Part shown: piece by piece, positions 10,458-20,215 of the stretch | Position numbering within the stretch: position 1 is the first letter of the stretch | How the letters are laid out: the number at the start of each line of letters is the position of its first letter | Assembly: GCF_950295315.1 (NCBI RefSeq) | Contig: NC_080164.1 | Location: 111,806,447-111,870,446 of the forward strand | Source: Erinaceus europaeus | Taxonomy: Eukaryota; Chordata; Mammalia; Eulipotyphla; Erinaceidae | Direction of reading: 5' to 3' | Length of the DNA stretch: 64,000 bases | The notes under the pieces: generated by a model | The model's database searches: none | The model's input: the letters and a program-made list of their open reading frames with translations, nothing else | Told to the model about the DNA's origin: nothing | Translations under genes and position numbers: made by a program

Positions 10458-10725
10458 AGCATCTGATTCTTTTTTTTTTATTGTTGTTGTAGTTATTACT
10501 GTTGTTGTCGTTGTTAGGACAGAGAGAAATGGAGGGAGGAGGGGAAGACAGAGAGGGGGAGAGAAAGATAGACACCTACAGACCCACTTCATGGCCTGTG
10601 AAGCGACCCCCCTGCAGGTGGGGAGCTGGGGGCTTGAACCGGGATCCTTACGGGGATCCCTGCACTTTGTGCCACGTGTGTTTAACCCACTGCGCTACCG
10701 CCCGACTCCCCAGCATCTGATTCTT
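10458..10725 (-). mobile_element. SINE-A with 14-bp target-site duplication
   Basis: Element 10472-10711 between exact copies of AGCATCTGATTCTT (10458-10471 and 10712-10725). The inverted B box GGGCTTGAACCGGGATCC and head CGCCCGACTCCC are well preserved, indicating a young insertion. It lies in the inferred intron 79 bp from the acceptor of the 84-nt exon and in the same orientation as that gene. Confidence 0.92.
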
Positions 10726-11380
10726 CTAATGAAGATTAAAGTAAATGAAATATGAGTCTAGAAAAGCTAAATATAATGAGATATCCCTTCCTTAGAAACA
10801 GTGGGCTGTCAGAAAACTACGGAACATTTTCACATACAGAAACAGCAAAATACGTAATAGCTTTCCCGAAAACCCAGTAGTTAGCTGAGAAATTAGTCAC
10901 ATTATTATTTCTCATTTCAAATGCATCTCATTAAAAATATGAACATCTTTTCTCTTAGATGTGCTTATAATTCTCCTTTTTGAATGCCAAACTATGAAAT
11001 CAGTAAGTTCCTGCTTTAAGTTTCTGTGTAGTACTATGTTAACACTCTAAACGAAAAAAGTCTTGCTAGGGGTTGTAACATTTTGCACTCTTATTTGCCC
11101 TGCATCTCAAGAAGGTTTGTAATGGTATTAAGCTGTTATTGCCAGTTTTTAAAACTTTTTACTCATTCCCTAGGTGTGTAGTGACAACCCATTGTGTGTT
11201 TAACTTTCATTTCAATGAATGATTAGTGGCATTGAACAATTTTTATGTTCCTACTGGCCAGTATTATATCTTGTTTTCTAAAGTGGTTTTTCAAATAGTT
11301 TGTTTATATGTTATTTTTCTTTCTTTTGAGGTTATTTTGATATAGACACCTGATCATTATATTTACTAGAAATATTTTCA
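10726..11380. other. no recognised feature
   Basis: About 650 bp of unique AT-rich DNA. The patch around 11140-11290 (ATTTTTATGTTCCTACTGGCC) may be an old antisense L1 remnant but is too degraded to call. Confidence 0.35.
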
Positions 11381-11560
11381 GAGCTGGGTGATGGCATATC
11401 AGGTTGAAAGCACATGTTACCATGTGCAAAGAACTGGTTTCAACCCCTCAGTCCCCACCTGCAGGCAGGAATCTTCACTGGTGGTTAAGCAATGCTGTAA
11501 GTGTTTCTCTCTCTCATCCTCCCTTCTCAGTTTCTCTCTGCCTTATCAAATACAAATAAA
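11381..11560 (+). mobile_element. SINE-B
   Basis: Head GAGCTGGGTGATGGCATATCA, B-box region CTGGTTTCAACCCCTCAGTCC, body CTCTCTCTCATCC and tail CTTATCAAATACAAATAAAT. Diverged, and abuts L1-U copy 8. Confidence 0.8.
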
Positions 11561-11912
11561 TAATGCTGGCTAGGCTTCCCTGGATTGAAGACCCCACCAA
11601 TGTGTCCTGGAGCTCAGCTTTCCCAGAGACACACCCTACTAGGGAAAGAGAGAGGCAGACTGGGGGTATGGACCGACCAGTCAACGCCCATGTTCAGCGG
11701 GGAAGCAATTACAGAAGCCAGACCTTCTACCTTCTGCAACCCTCAACGACCCTGGGTCCATGCTCCCAGAGGGATAGAGAATGGGAAAGCTATCATGGGA
11801 GGGGGTGGGTTATGGGGATTGGGTGGTGGGAATTGTGTGGAGATGTACCCCTCCTACCTTATGCTTTTGTTCACTAATCCTTTCTTAAATAAAAAATTTA
11901 AAAAAAAAAATT
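11561..11912 (+). mobile_element. L1-U copy 8, younger terminal subtype
   Basis: Starts GCTGGCTAGGCTTCCCTGG and ends TTCACTAATCCTTTCTTAAAT-AAAAAATTT. This ending is shared only with the twin-primed L1 at 13.06-15.07 kb, and defines a third 3' subtype. The poly-A runs into the downstream ORF, so any frame spanning 11854-11920 is artefactual. Confidence 0.82.
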
Positions 11913-11973
11913 TCATCCAGTGTGTCTTCCCTTTAAATTTTCTTGTTTCCTCAGAAAAATGCACACTTTCCAC

Positions 11974-12065
11974 CTCAGTTAACTTGTTTTTTACAGTGTT
12001 GGTCATGGATGTTTCACCTAACAAATACTTGCCCACCTCAGAATCAGAAACGTGTTGACTAGTGA
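11974..12065 (-). CDS. candidate 92-nt exon upstream of the 84-nt exon
   Basis: On the minus strand a pyrimidine-rich acceptor (TTTCTCCCTTTTCACTGTGC then TTTTAAATCAG) precedes TCACTAGTCAACACG. The frame stays open and reaches GAG followed by donor GTGGAA. The peptide is TSQHVSDSEVGKYLLGETSM-TNTVKNKLTE. The exon ends on a codon boundary, so it joins in phase to the 84-nt exon 1.6 kb downstream. The surrounding frame is open from 12129 to about 11920, so the donor choice is not certain. No homologue recognised. It could be chance, since phase agreement alone has a one-in-three probability. Confidence 0.4.
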
Positions 12066-12635
12066 CTGATTTAAAAGCACAGTGAAAAGGGAGAAAGGTA
12101 ACTACAGTTGAGAAATCTGGCAAATACACCTTTAACCAAGTGACTTACAACATGGAAATAGTGTGTTACACTTTTATAATAGTATGATTGAACATAGGAT
12201 TTACCCCCCGCCCCATTACTATGCCATTGTCCCCCAAGTCCTGACTGCAGACTAAGCATGAGAAAAACTTAGGACAAATCCCAAGTGAGTTATATTTTGT
12301 GAAAATATGACTAAGTCAAGGTCATCAAAGGAAAAGAAACTCTGAGAATTGGTAGAGATCTGTTGCTAGGGAAACAAGTAGGCTATATAGAATATGATAA
12401 AATGGAGAATAAAAACTAAAATAATCAAGAGGACATTATGAAAAGTTGGTGAAATTCAAAGAAGTTATTGGATTTAGCTGTTAGTTGTGTACCTATCCAG
12501 GGGCTCTTAGTAGTGAGGAAGTACTCCAGTGAGGTAGGAACATAATAACTGGGTGAACTAGAGGAGGAATTAGGAAAGCATCATAAATTAACAAAAGTTA
12601 CATTAAAATATTCTTTATCAGAGAAAGGACTGCAA
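12066..12635. other. unique DNA, likely intron
   Basis: No repeat or gene signal recognised apart from the acceptor region of the candidate exon at its left edge. Confidence 0.4.
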
Positions 12636-13056
12636 GATCTGGATAAGGGCAAGAGGCTCACTTAATAGTGGCCTTTTTGGTCAGTTACCAGGCTACCCCA
12701 TCATCTGGGGCTCTAATCAGGAAATGCTTCATTCCCACATAGATAGGATGGGCTAGACCTCTAATAGATCCCTCTCTCCATCACTGGTCACTTCCATCAG
12801 GAACATGATCATAAACCCTCTGTGGCCTCTCCATGACCTTGCCTTCAAAGCAGCAGTTGTAGGGACTTCCCCACTCTCCAAAGGGGGGCTGGGTCAGCCT
12901 ACTCTGCAACTCCAGGAAGACTGGTCCTAAAATGAGTGCAGCCTAGAATGTTCCCAGCTGTGACCAGGAACTATGAGCTCAGACCAAAGGAACTCAGAGG
13001 TTGTACAGACTCCTGTGCTAAATATAAATAAATATGGGTCAAATAAAGTTATTTGT
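12636..13056 (+). mobile_element. L1-U copy 9, upstream part, interrupted by a later L1
   Basis: From CTGGATAAGGGCAAGAGGC through the CCCCATCATCTGGGGC and GCAGCCTAGAATGTTCCC blocks. It is cut at GTCAAATAAAGTTATTTGT, where the twin-primed L1 inserted. It represents a more 5' portion of the 3' UTR than most copies do. Confidence 0.78.
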
Positions 13057-15083
13057 GTACATAAACACCATTCCCACCACCAAAAGACTGTGACCCATCC
13101 CTCCCACCCATTCCCACCCCCCCACTGGCCCAGGAAGCTGCATAGACATCTACCCCTCACCACAGGGTTTTTACTTTGGTGCCCTACTTACAATTTGGTC
13201 AGGTCTTGCTTTTAGTTTCCCTTTCAGATCTTCTTCCTCAACTTCTGTTGATGAATGGGATCATCCCATACTCATCTTTATCTTTCTGACTTAGCTCACT
13301 TAACATAATTCCTTCTAGCTCTGTCCAAGATGGATCAGAGAAGGTGGGTTCATTGTTCTTGATAGCTGCACAGTATTCCATTGTGTATATATACCACAGC
13401 TTTCTCAGCCACTCATCTGTTGTTGGACACCTGGGTTGCTTCCAGGTTTTAGCTATTATGAATTGTGCTGCTATGAACATAGGAGTACACACCTCTTTTT
13501 GGTTGGGTGTTATGGAGTCCTTGGGGTATAACCCCAGGAGAGGTATTACTGGATCATATGGAAGGTCCATGTCTAGCCTTCTGAGAGTTTTCCAGACTGC
13601 TCTCCACAGAGGCTGTACCAATTTACATTCCCACCAGCAATGTAAAAGGGTTCCTCTGTCCCCACAACCTCTCCAGGATTTGTTGCTGCTGTCCTTTTTG
13701 ATGTATGCCATTCTTACAGGAGTGAGGTGGTATCTTAGTGTTGTCTTAATTTGCATTTCTCTGACAATCAGTGACCTAGAGCAGTTTTTCATATGTTTGT
13801 TAGCCTTTTGGATCTCCTCTGAGGTGAATGTTTTGTTCATATCCTCTGCCCATTTTTGGATGGGGTCATTTGCTTTTTTGGTGGTGGGAATGGTGTTTAT
13901 GTACACTCCTAGTAAAATGTAGTCATATAAATCACTAGCTAATTAATATGAGAGGAGAAAAATTAATTGTATATCTCAAAGTTTTTTTAAAACACAGAGT
14001 GAATCTTTTTAATAAATAGGCTGTGTATTTGATATGCGGACTCTCTCAAAAGCCTAGACCAAGTAGATCAGAAGCAACCAATAGCACAGCTATATACAAG
14101 ATACTGGGTACTGTACAGCAAACCATAACAAAAGAACTTTCCAAAGTTAACCCAATTACCAAATAATGTGATGATAACATTAACTATCTTTTTGAACCCT
14201 AAGACAGCAGGAACCTCACATCTCCACTATAGAGCCTCTACTTCCCCCAGTCCTGGAACCATTAGATAGGGCCCACTTTCCCGTATGCCTCTCCCAATCC
14301 AAACCAAATAATATTGCATCTGCCGATCACAACATAATCAACAACGCAACTATTGCCACCTCAACATGCTTCACTTCAGACTGTGTCCAGAGACTTCACG
14401 TGTGGAATGACAACCCTTCAGCTTCATTACTCGGGTGAGACCTTTCCTTTCATAGTATACTCTAATTCCATCTCAGGTGGTTCACTTTCTAACAAAGTCC
14501 CAAAACCTAGATATACATCAGTTTCTGTGAGAGAGAACATATGTCCACACGTATCCATAAACTACTGCAAAATATATACCTGAAAGCAGAAGTACACTAG
14601 AGTTTGCAGTGAGTATCCCCCTAACACTTCTTCTCCACTATTCCAAGCTTTGGGTCCATGGTTGCTCAACAATTTGTTTGGCTTTGTATGTTAACTCTCT
14701 TTTCAGCCACCAAGTTCCAGATGCCATCAGGATGCCGGCCAGGCTTCCCTGGACTGAAGACCCCACCAATGTGTCCTGGAGCTCCGCTTCCCCAGAGACC
14801 CACCCTACTAGGGAAAGAGAGAGGCAGACTGGGAGTACGGACAGACCAGTCAATGCCCATGTTCAGTGGGGAAGCAGTTACAGAAGCCAGACCTTCCACC
14901 TTCTACAACCCATAATGACCCTGGGTCCATGCTCCCAGAGGGATAGAGAGTGGGAAAGCTATCAGGGGAAGGGGTGGGATATGGAGACTGGGTGGTGGGA
15001 ATTGTGTGGAGTTGTACCCCTCCTACCCTATGGTTTTGTTAATTTATCCTTTCTTAAATAAAAAAATAAATAAAGTTATTTGT
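13041..15083 (+). mobile_element. twin-primed (5'-inverted) L1 with 16-bp target-site duplication
   Basis: Exact AAATAAAGTTATTTGT copies at 13041-13056 and 15068-15083 bound a 2.0-kb L1. 13057 to about 13880 is antisense (start of 3' UTR plus ORF2 C-terminus). About 13881-15067 is sense 3' UTR ending in the CCTTTCTTAAAT-type tail. A short stretch (GGTGGTGGGAATGGTGTTTA) occurs at both inversion ends, so the junction duplicated about 25-30 bp. The sense part has an internal deletion near 14612. This is the classic product of twin priming during L1 reverse transcription. Confidence 0.93.
13238..13906 (-). pseudogene. L1 ORF2 C-terminal fragment, open frame
   Basis: A minus-strand open frame of up to 222 codons covering the ORF2 C-terminus: [14 protein letters not shown], the Cys-rich [14 protein letters not shown] with CX3C spacing, [16 protein letters not shown] and a normal end FINRS. 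The first about 10 residues are read from the sense 3' UTR past the inversion junction. No reverse transcriptase or endonuclease domain is present, so it is a dead fragment despite the intact frame. Confidence 0.85.
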
Positions 15084-15437
15084 TTAAGTACACTTAAGAT
15101 AGAGTAAGTGTGCTTGCTAGATACAGTAAGTTTGTAGTATTAGTATTTAGTGCCATAGTGTTATAGTACACACCCATTAATTATCTCTCCCTTGAAAGTT
15201 CTGTGTCCCATCCCCTCTATTGGAAGCTTCCCTATTCTTTATCTATCTGGGAGTATGGACCAACATTTTTGTTGGTTTTAATGAACAGACTCTTGAAATC
15301 CATTCTGTGTCTTTCATCAGGGACAGACTAGAAAAAGCAACAAACAAACCTCCTGACTTCCTACTGTCCAGAGTGCTGACCACTGGATGTTATTCATACT
15401 TATGTAAGGAATTAATGAAGCCATTAATATGCACATA
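15084..15437. other. mostly unique DNA, one short L1-U-like patch
   Basis: 15185-15262 (CCTCTATTGGAAGCTTCCC, GGGAGTATGGACC) resembles the end block of L1-U in inverted order, so it may be a small antisense relic. The remainder is unassigned. Confidence 0.35.
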
Positions 15438-15736
15438 ATTTTTTTCATTTTTCTTTTCACAGAGGATGGGACAGAGGAATGAGAGAGAGAGAGAGAGAAA
15501 GAGAGGAGGAGGAGGAGGAGGATAAAATGAGGAAGAGAAAGAAGAAGAAGATAATGATGATGATGATGATAATGATGATGATAATGATGATGATAATGAT
15601 GATGATGATGATGAAGAAATACCTGCAGCACTGCTCTGTCCCTTGTAAAGTTATTCCCCATGCAGGTGAGAATGTGAGCCTGGGTCCTATGACATGGTAA
15701 CATGTGTGCTCTACTGGGTGCACCGATGCCCAGTTC
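15438..15736 (-). mobile_element. SINE-B carrying an expanded GAG/GGA/ATG microsatellite
   Basis: The inverted SINE-B body (normally GAGAGAGAC-rich) is expanded: (GA)n at 15480-15500, (GGA)n at 15503-15521, then (ATG/ATA)n at 15551-15615. CCTGCAGCACTGC and CCTGGGTCCTATGACATGG then mark the inverted head region. The antisense frame reads long His or Ile runs, which are repeat artefacts. Confidence 0.8.
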
Positions 15737-15971
15737 CCACACCCCTCCTTAAATGGAACATATCCTGTGATTGCTGGTCATAGTGGGAAATGAGTCAGTG
15801 TCAAAAGAAAGTCTAACTCTTTGCATTTTGGGATAGTTCAAAAGCCTTACTAATTTGAATTCCATACTGTATTGGTTGTGTTTTCTCAAAATGAAAATGC
15901 AAGGTGTTTTCTTTATAGTGAATTTCTATAGTTGATATGTGATATCAGTGCTTTGCCTTCCCATATTTCAC

Positions 15972-16301
15972 TCTATTTTGATTTCTTTTTTTTTATTTTT
16001 TTATTTATTTTTTATTTTATTTATTTATTCCCTTTTGTTGCCCTTGTTGTTTTATTGTTGTAGTTATTATTGTTGTTGTCGTTGTTGGATAGGACAGAGA
16101 GAAATGGAGAGAGGAGGGGAAGACAGAGAGGAGGAGAGAAAGATAGACACCTGCAGACCTGCTTCACCGCCTGTGAAGCGACTCCCCTACAGGTGGGGAG
16201 CCGGGGCTCGAACCAGGATCCTTATGCCGGTCCTTGTGCTTTGCGCCACCTGCGCTTAACCCGCTGCGCTACAGCCCGACTCCCTTCTATTTTGATTTCT
16301 T
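15972..16301 (-). mobile_element. SINE-A with 16-bp target-site duplication
   Basis: TCTATTTTGATTTCTT occurs at 15972-15987 and 16286-16301. Between them is an inverted full-length SINE-A with CpG-rich head (CTGCGCTACAGCCCGACTCCC split across 16263-16284) and inverted B box GGGGCTCGAACC. CpG retention and the perfect duplication indicate a recent insertion. Confidence 0.93.
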
Positions 16302-16690
16302 AACAAAATTTGAATTTTCCATTGGTTAGTGGTTTCTCAGCTTACATATAACAAACATATGGTCAACTTTTCTTACTAGATACAAAAATATGCAATAGCT
16401 GTCATTTAAATAAAGCTCTAATATGAAATTTATTGGAGTTTCAAAGACATTCCCTTTAGGCTGCAATTGCGAAGACAATAAAAAAGTATTTATCTTTGAC
16501 TTGGCACAGGTGAACAAGTATATGGAATGTTCCAAAAGAATAAACCCAACACAAAGACAATTCACAAAGGTAAAGAGAAGACTCCTCAGGACACAACTGA
16601 TATGATAATCCTGTGATTCTACATGATCAAGTAGTTTTCATATGCCAGTGTGCCTAAGGCTTAAGCATAATTTGCAATAAAGAAATATTT
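16302..16690. other. no recognised feature
   Basis: Unique AT-rich stretch. A 60-codon plus-strand frame at 16423-16605 has no family resemblance or splice context. Confidence 0.4.
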
Positions 16691-16916
16691 GGGGTCCAAG
16701 TGGTGGTTCACCTGGTTAAGCACTCATATTATAGTGCACAAGGACCCAGGTTCAAGCCCTTGATCCCCTCCTGTAGGGTAGAAGCTTCACAAGTGGTGAA
16801 GCAAGGCTGCACATGTCTCTTCAGTCTCTGTCCCTCTCTGTCTCTTCATCCCTGCTCAGTTTCTCTATATCTACCCAATAAAACATAAAGGAAAAATCTT
16901 ATAAAAAATAAAAGAG
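16691..16916 (+). mobile_element. SINE-B
   Basis: Head GGGGTCCAAGTGGTGGTTCAC, B box GGTTCAAGCCC, tail CTACCCAATAAAACATAAAG. The flanks AAAGAAATATTT / AAAGAAATAATTT are a near-perfect duplication. Confidence 0.85.
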
Positions 16917-16930
16917 AAAGAAATAATTTT

Positions 16931-17200
16931 AGTGCTGGGCGGTGGCGCACCTGCTTAATCACACATATTACCAAGAGCAAGGACCTCGGTTTAGAGCACC
17001 TGGTCCCACCTGCAGGGCAGAAGCTTTACAAGCAGGACTGAAGGTATCTGTCTCTTTTGCTCTCTTTCTCCCCTCCACTCCTCTCTCAATTTCTCTCTAT
17101 TCTATCCAATAAAATGAAAAAAACAAAACAAAACAAAAAAAAGGTTGCCAGGAGCAGTGGATTCGTAGTACCAGCACAGATCTTGGAGACTACAAGTTAA
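16931..17200 (+). mobile_element. SINE-B plus 3' accessory module
   Basis: SINE-B (TGCTGGGCGGTGGCGCACC ... CTATCCAATAAAATG) followed by an A-rich spacer and a module GCCAGGAGCAGTGGATTCGT. That module recurs after the tails of other SINEs at 23.57, 26.55, 28.25 and 34.33 kb. Confidence 0.75.
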
Positions 17201-17439
17201 AGAATCTGAAATATTAATTTGGCTTAAATAAGTAGAGAAGCAGAAAATTAACTGGATTCCACAATATTCATGTGATAGTCAAATGATATACTGAGACATG
17301 TTGGAGACTTCAGATTAGATATTTTTGCCTATAGAACGTCATGAGATTTGGTAAGAAATAGTCTGAATGTAAGAATGTATTTGCTTTTTCTGTCTTAAAT
17401 ATGTATACATGTGTACATATTTAATTTTAATTAGATTAC

Positions 17440-17960
17440 ATATTCACATAGTCCAAGATTCAACAGGTGCAGCATTTTTCCAGTAAAGAATTACCTGGAT
17501 CTCTAATCCCCGGTCTTGCAGAGGCTACTAATCTTATCCTTATTTTCACTTTCAATGGGGTATCTCTGTGTGTATTCATAGGATAATATGGCATACATAC
17601 TATTTTTCAACTTGCATTTCAACTTACTATATACTTTTGAGTTCCTTCATTATTTGTATGAACAATTGTACACATAGTATTCTATTTTTATGGTCCTATC
17701 ATAGTATAATCAGTATTACATTATCACTCTATAGCTAATACAAACTGAATTGAATCAAATACAAATTTCTTCATTTTATCTAAGATTATCTTCTTGGATA
17801 TAGAATTACTGGACTAAAATGTATATTTAAAGTAACTGCAAATGGTAATTCCAAATCCTCCAGCATAGAGAATCTGTCAACTTACACACCTACATTAGGC
17901 ATAAAAGTAAATATTTCCTAACATCTTTTCATGTGTTCTCAAGCTCAAGAGGCCTTCTGT
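17440..17960 (-). mobile_element. ancient L1 3' remnant (L1M/HAL1-like)
   Basis: On the plus strand the order resembles the antisense tail of old mammalian L1s: a TATTCTATTTTTATGG patch, GATATAGAATTACTGGAC, and TTACACACCTACATTAGG, then a run toward TCTTTTCATGTG. Compare the usual GGGATTACTGGGTCAAA ... ACACTCCCACCAGCA. Heavily diverged, with no open frame. Confidence 0.45.
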
Positions 17961-18119
17961 ACAGATTTAGGGGCTCAGTAAAAGCTCTGGTTAAAGATCA
18001 GTTTCTTGAACATTCTGGGTATGTTTTGTTGTGGCATTTTATCAATTATACTTAACAAGAGGTATAAAGAACCTACCCAACACCACAGATTACAACAGAT
18101 ATTTAATAAAACTAATTTC

Positions 18120-18400
18120 AAAATGGTTGAAAATATATCAGAATATAATCATACAGTGAGAAAGCAAGGAGGTAAAAGGCAGCTACAAGATGCACTCACT
18201 AATTTGTGATATACAGAAAACTGAAATACATGGACTTTCCAAAAAAAAAAAAATCTTATCTCTAAGATTTTTGAAAAATGAGGAAATCATATATGTTGAA
18301 TGTAGGGATATCTGTGGGACACAGAACTTTGATGGTGAGTGTGATTTGGAATCAGGTCCCTATAATTTAGTCTTGTAGACCATAATTAAATCACTAAAAC
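18120..18400 (+). mobile_element. old L1 ORF2-end/3' UTR relic
   Basis: Shares the order of blocks with 31.8-32.15 kb: AAGGAGGTAAAAGGCAGCTAC, GGGACACAGAACTTTGATGG, then GTAGACCATAATTAAATCAC. A poly-A run (18241-18253) interrupts it. I interpret it as the end of an older L1 subfamily. Confidence 0.4.
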
Positions 18401-18698
18401 AAACAAACCACAAGGCCCTGCCTCCAATTATGTTAAATTCTTCAGGCAAGACAAATAACTATAAAAGTGCAAACTAAAAAAATACATTTAAAAAATGAAC
18501 AAATGAAGAAGCAGAACAATAAACAAAACCTGCTATCCAAAGATAACTACTGATAAGTATCTAAGTCATCTTTCCATTGCAGTGTAATCGGTGAGGAAAT
18601 AAATGCTGCCTTCCCTAAACCCCACTGCAAAATATATTTTCACAGAAAATGTTTGCTTTCAGTGTCCTTTATTTTTAATTACAATATCATTTTATTTA
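18401..18698. other. no recognised feature
   Basis: Unique AT-rich sequence before an inverted SINE-A. Confidence 0.4.
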
Positions 18699-18699
18699 A

Positions 18700-18988
18700 C
18701 ATTTTACTTTTAAAAGATATTTATTTATTCTCTTTTGTTGCCCTTGTTTTATTGTTGTAGTTATTATTGATGTTGTTGTTGGATAGGACAGAGAGAAATG
18801 GAGAGAGAGGGGAAGACAGAGAGCATGAGAGAAAGAGAGACACCTGCAGACCTGCTTCACGGCTTGTGAAGCGACTCCCCTGTAGGTGGGGAGCCAGGGG
18901 CTCAAACCAGGACCCTTATACAGGTCCATGTGCTTTGTGCCACCTGCGCTTAACCCACTGCGCTACCGCCGACTCCCACATTTTACTT
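18700..18988 (-). mobile_element. SINE-A
   Basis: Element about 18712-18977. Inverted tail TATTTATTCTCTTTTGTTGCC, B box GGGGCTCAAACCAGGACCC, head CTACCGCCGACTCCC. CATTTTACTT on both sides is the likely target-site duplication. Confidence 0.87.
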
Positions 18989-18989
18989 A

Positions 18990-19160
18990 TTTTTTAATAG
19001 AGAAATTGAGAAGGAAGAGATAGAACAAGAGAAACATTCAGTACTGCTCCACTGTTCCTGAAGCTTCCTTTCTGCAGGTGGGGGACTCAGGGCTTGAAAT
19101 GGGATGCTTGCACACTGTAATAATTCCTGCACTCAACCCTGTGCACCACAGTCCAGCCCT
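18990..19160 (-). mobile_element. SINE-B, diverged
   Basis: Inverted copy: TTAATAGAGAAATTGAGAAGG, CAGTACTGCTCCACTG, GCTTGAAATGGGATGCTTGC, ending GCACCACAGTCCAGCCC. Adjacent to but separate from the SINE-A on its left. Confidence 0.75.
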
Positions 19161-19763
19161 TCAGTGTTTTTTAAGATGAAAGTTTACAACACAAAGCCAT
19201 GCCCCTAAAACATTTTTGTCTAGATAGCTTTTTAAAAATTAATATCATGATAGATCTGGTTATATGTTTAAATATATTTGTAGAATTGTACATCATCAGC
19301 TAAATAAATGTATATAATTGGCAAATATCACAGGTATTATCAAACTTTCTTAGGTGGGTTGTACTATATATATTTAATTTTAGAAATGCATAATATATTA
19401 ATCCTAGTTGAAAATTTCAAGATTTCTAAATTTACTTTATTTCCCTTCAGTATTCAAATAAAACTATATTAATTTATTTAATAGACCATGGTTGACTACT
19501 TGGTTAGTTATTAGTGGAATAAAATACATCTCTAAATTTTACTTAAGTAAACTCAAAGATCAAAGCACTAAAGATAAAACTATATCCAAAAGAAGCATGA
19601 GGGGAACAGAGTTCAACATCATCTCATGAAGGCTAGGTTTCCCCAAGATGCCTAGAACAGGCCTCCCAAAACTCTCTCTTTGGCACAGAGACTATTTCAA
19701 GTTAAAGTCAACAGATGCCCTGCAACTTCATGAGATAGTATTTCCACTCTCTTAACTACCTAA
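19161..19763. other. no recognised feature
   Basis: About 600 bp of unique AT-rich sequence. No splice-bounded frame noticed. Confidence 0.4.
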
Positions 19764-20007
19764 AAGAATGGAAAATTATGGGGCTGGGTGGTGGTACATC
19801 TGGTTGAATGTACATGTTACAATGCATAAGGACCCAGGTTCAAGCCCCTAGTCCCCACCTGCAAAGGGAAAGCTTCAGGAGAGGCAAAGCAGGGTTGCAG
19901 ATGTCTCTCCATCTCTCTCCCTCTCCGTCTCCCCCTTCTCGCTGATTTCTAGCTGTCTTTCCAATAAGTAAATAAAGGTAATTTAAAAAAATTAAGAATG
20001 AAAATTA
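19764..20007 (+). mobile_element. SINE-B with near-perfect target-site duplication
   Basis: AAGAATGGAAAATTA (19764-19778) and AAGAATGAAAATTA (19994-20007) flank a standard copy: GGGGCTGGGTGGTGGTACAT head, GGTTCAAGCCCC B box, CTTTCCAATAAGTAAATAAA tail. Confidence 0.88.
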
Positions 20008-20215
20008 GAGATACCTAGAATTGGGACTTTTTCAAAACAAGAAAAAAAAAAAAGAAAACTTTTCCTTAGAGAAGATACTTGACAGGGCAAAGGCAGTCTT
20101 GAAGTCTATGGAGTAAAATTTCTTCCTTATTCCTGGGGTTCCCTGTTGGAGGATAAGAGCTGGAACAGTACTGCACTCTCAACTCATCTCCCCAGTTAAA
20201 AAACATAACCAGACT

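Noticed and set aside
11563..12058. 104- and 157-codon plus-strand frames
   Set aside because: They read through L1-U copy 8 and its poly-A tail into unique DNA; the same peptide pieces recur in other L1-U copies.
10309..12065. Assigning the exons to CCSER1 or CCSER2
   Set aside because: Based only on a weak memory of a Ser/Pro-rich segment; without a protein search I leave the gene unnamed.
15317..15742. His- and Ile-rich frames up to 141 codons
   Set aside because: Translation of the ATG/ATA microsatellite inside a SINE.
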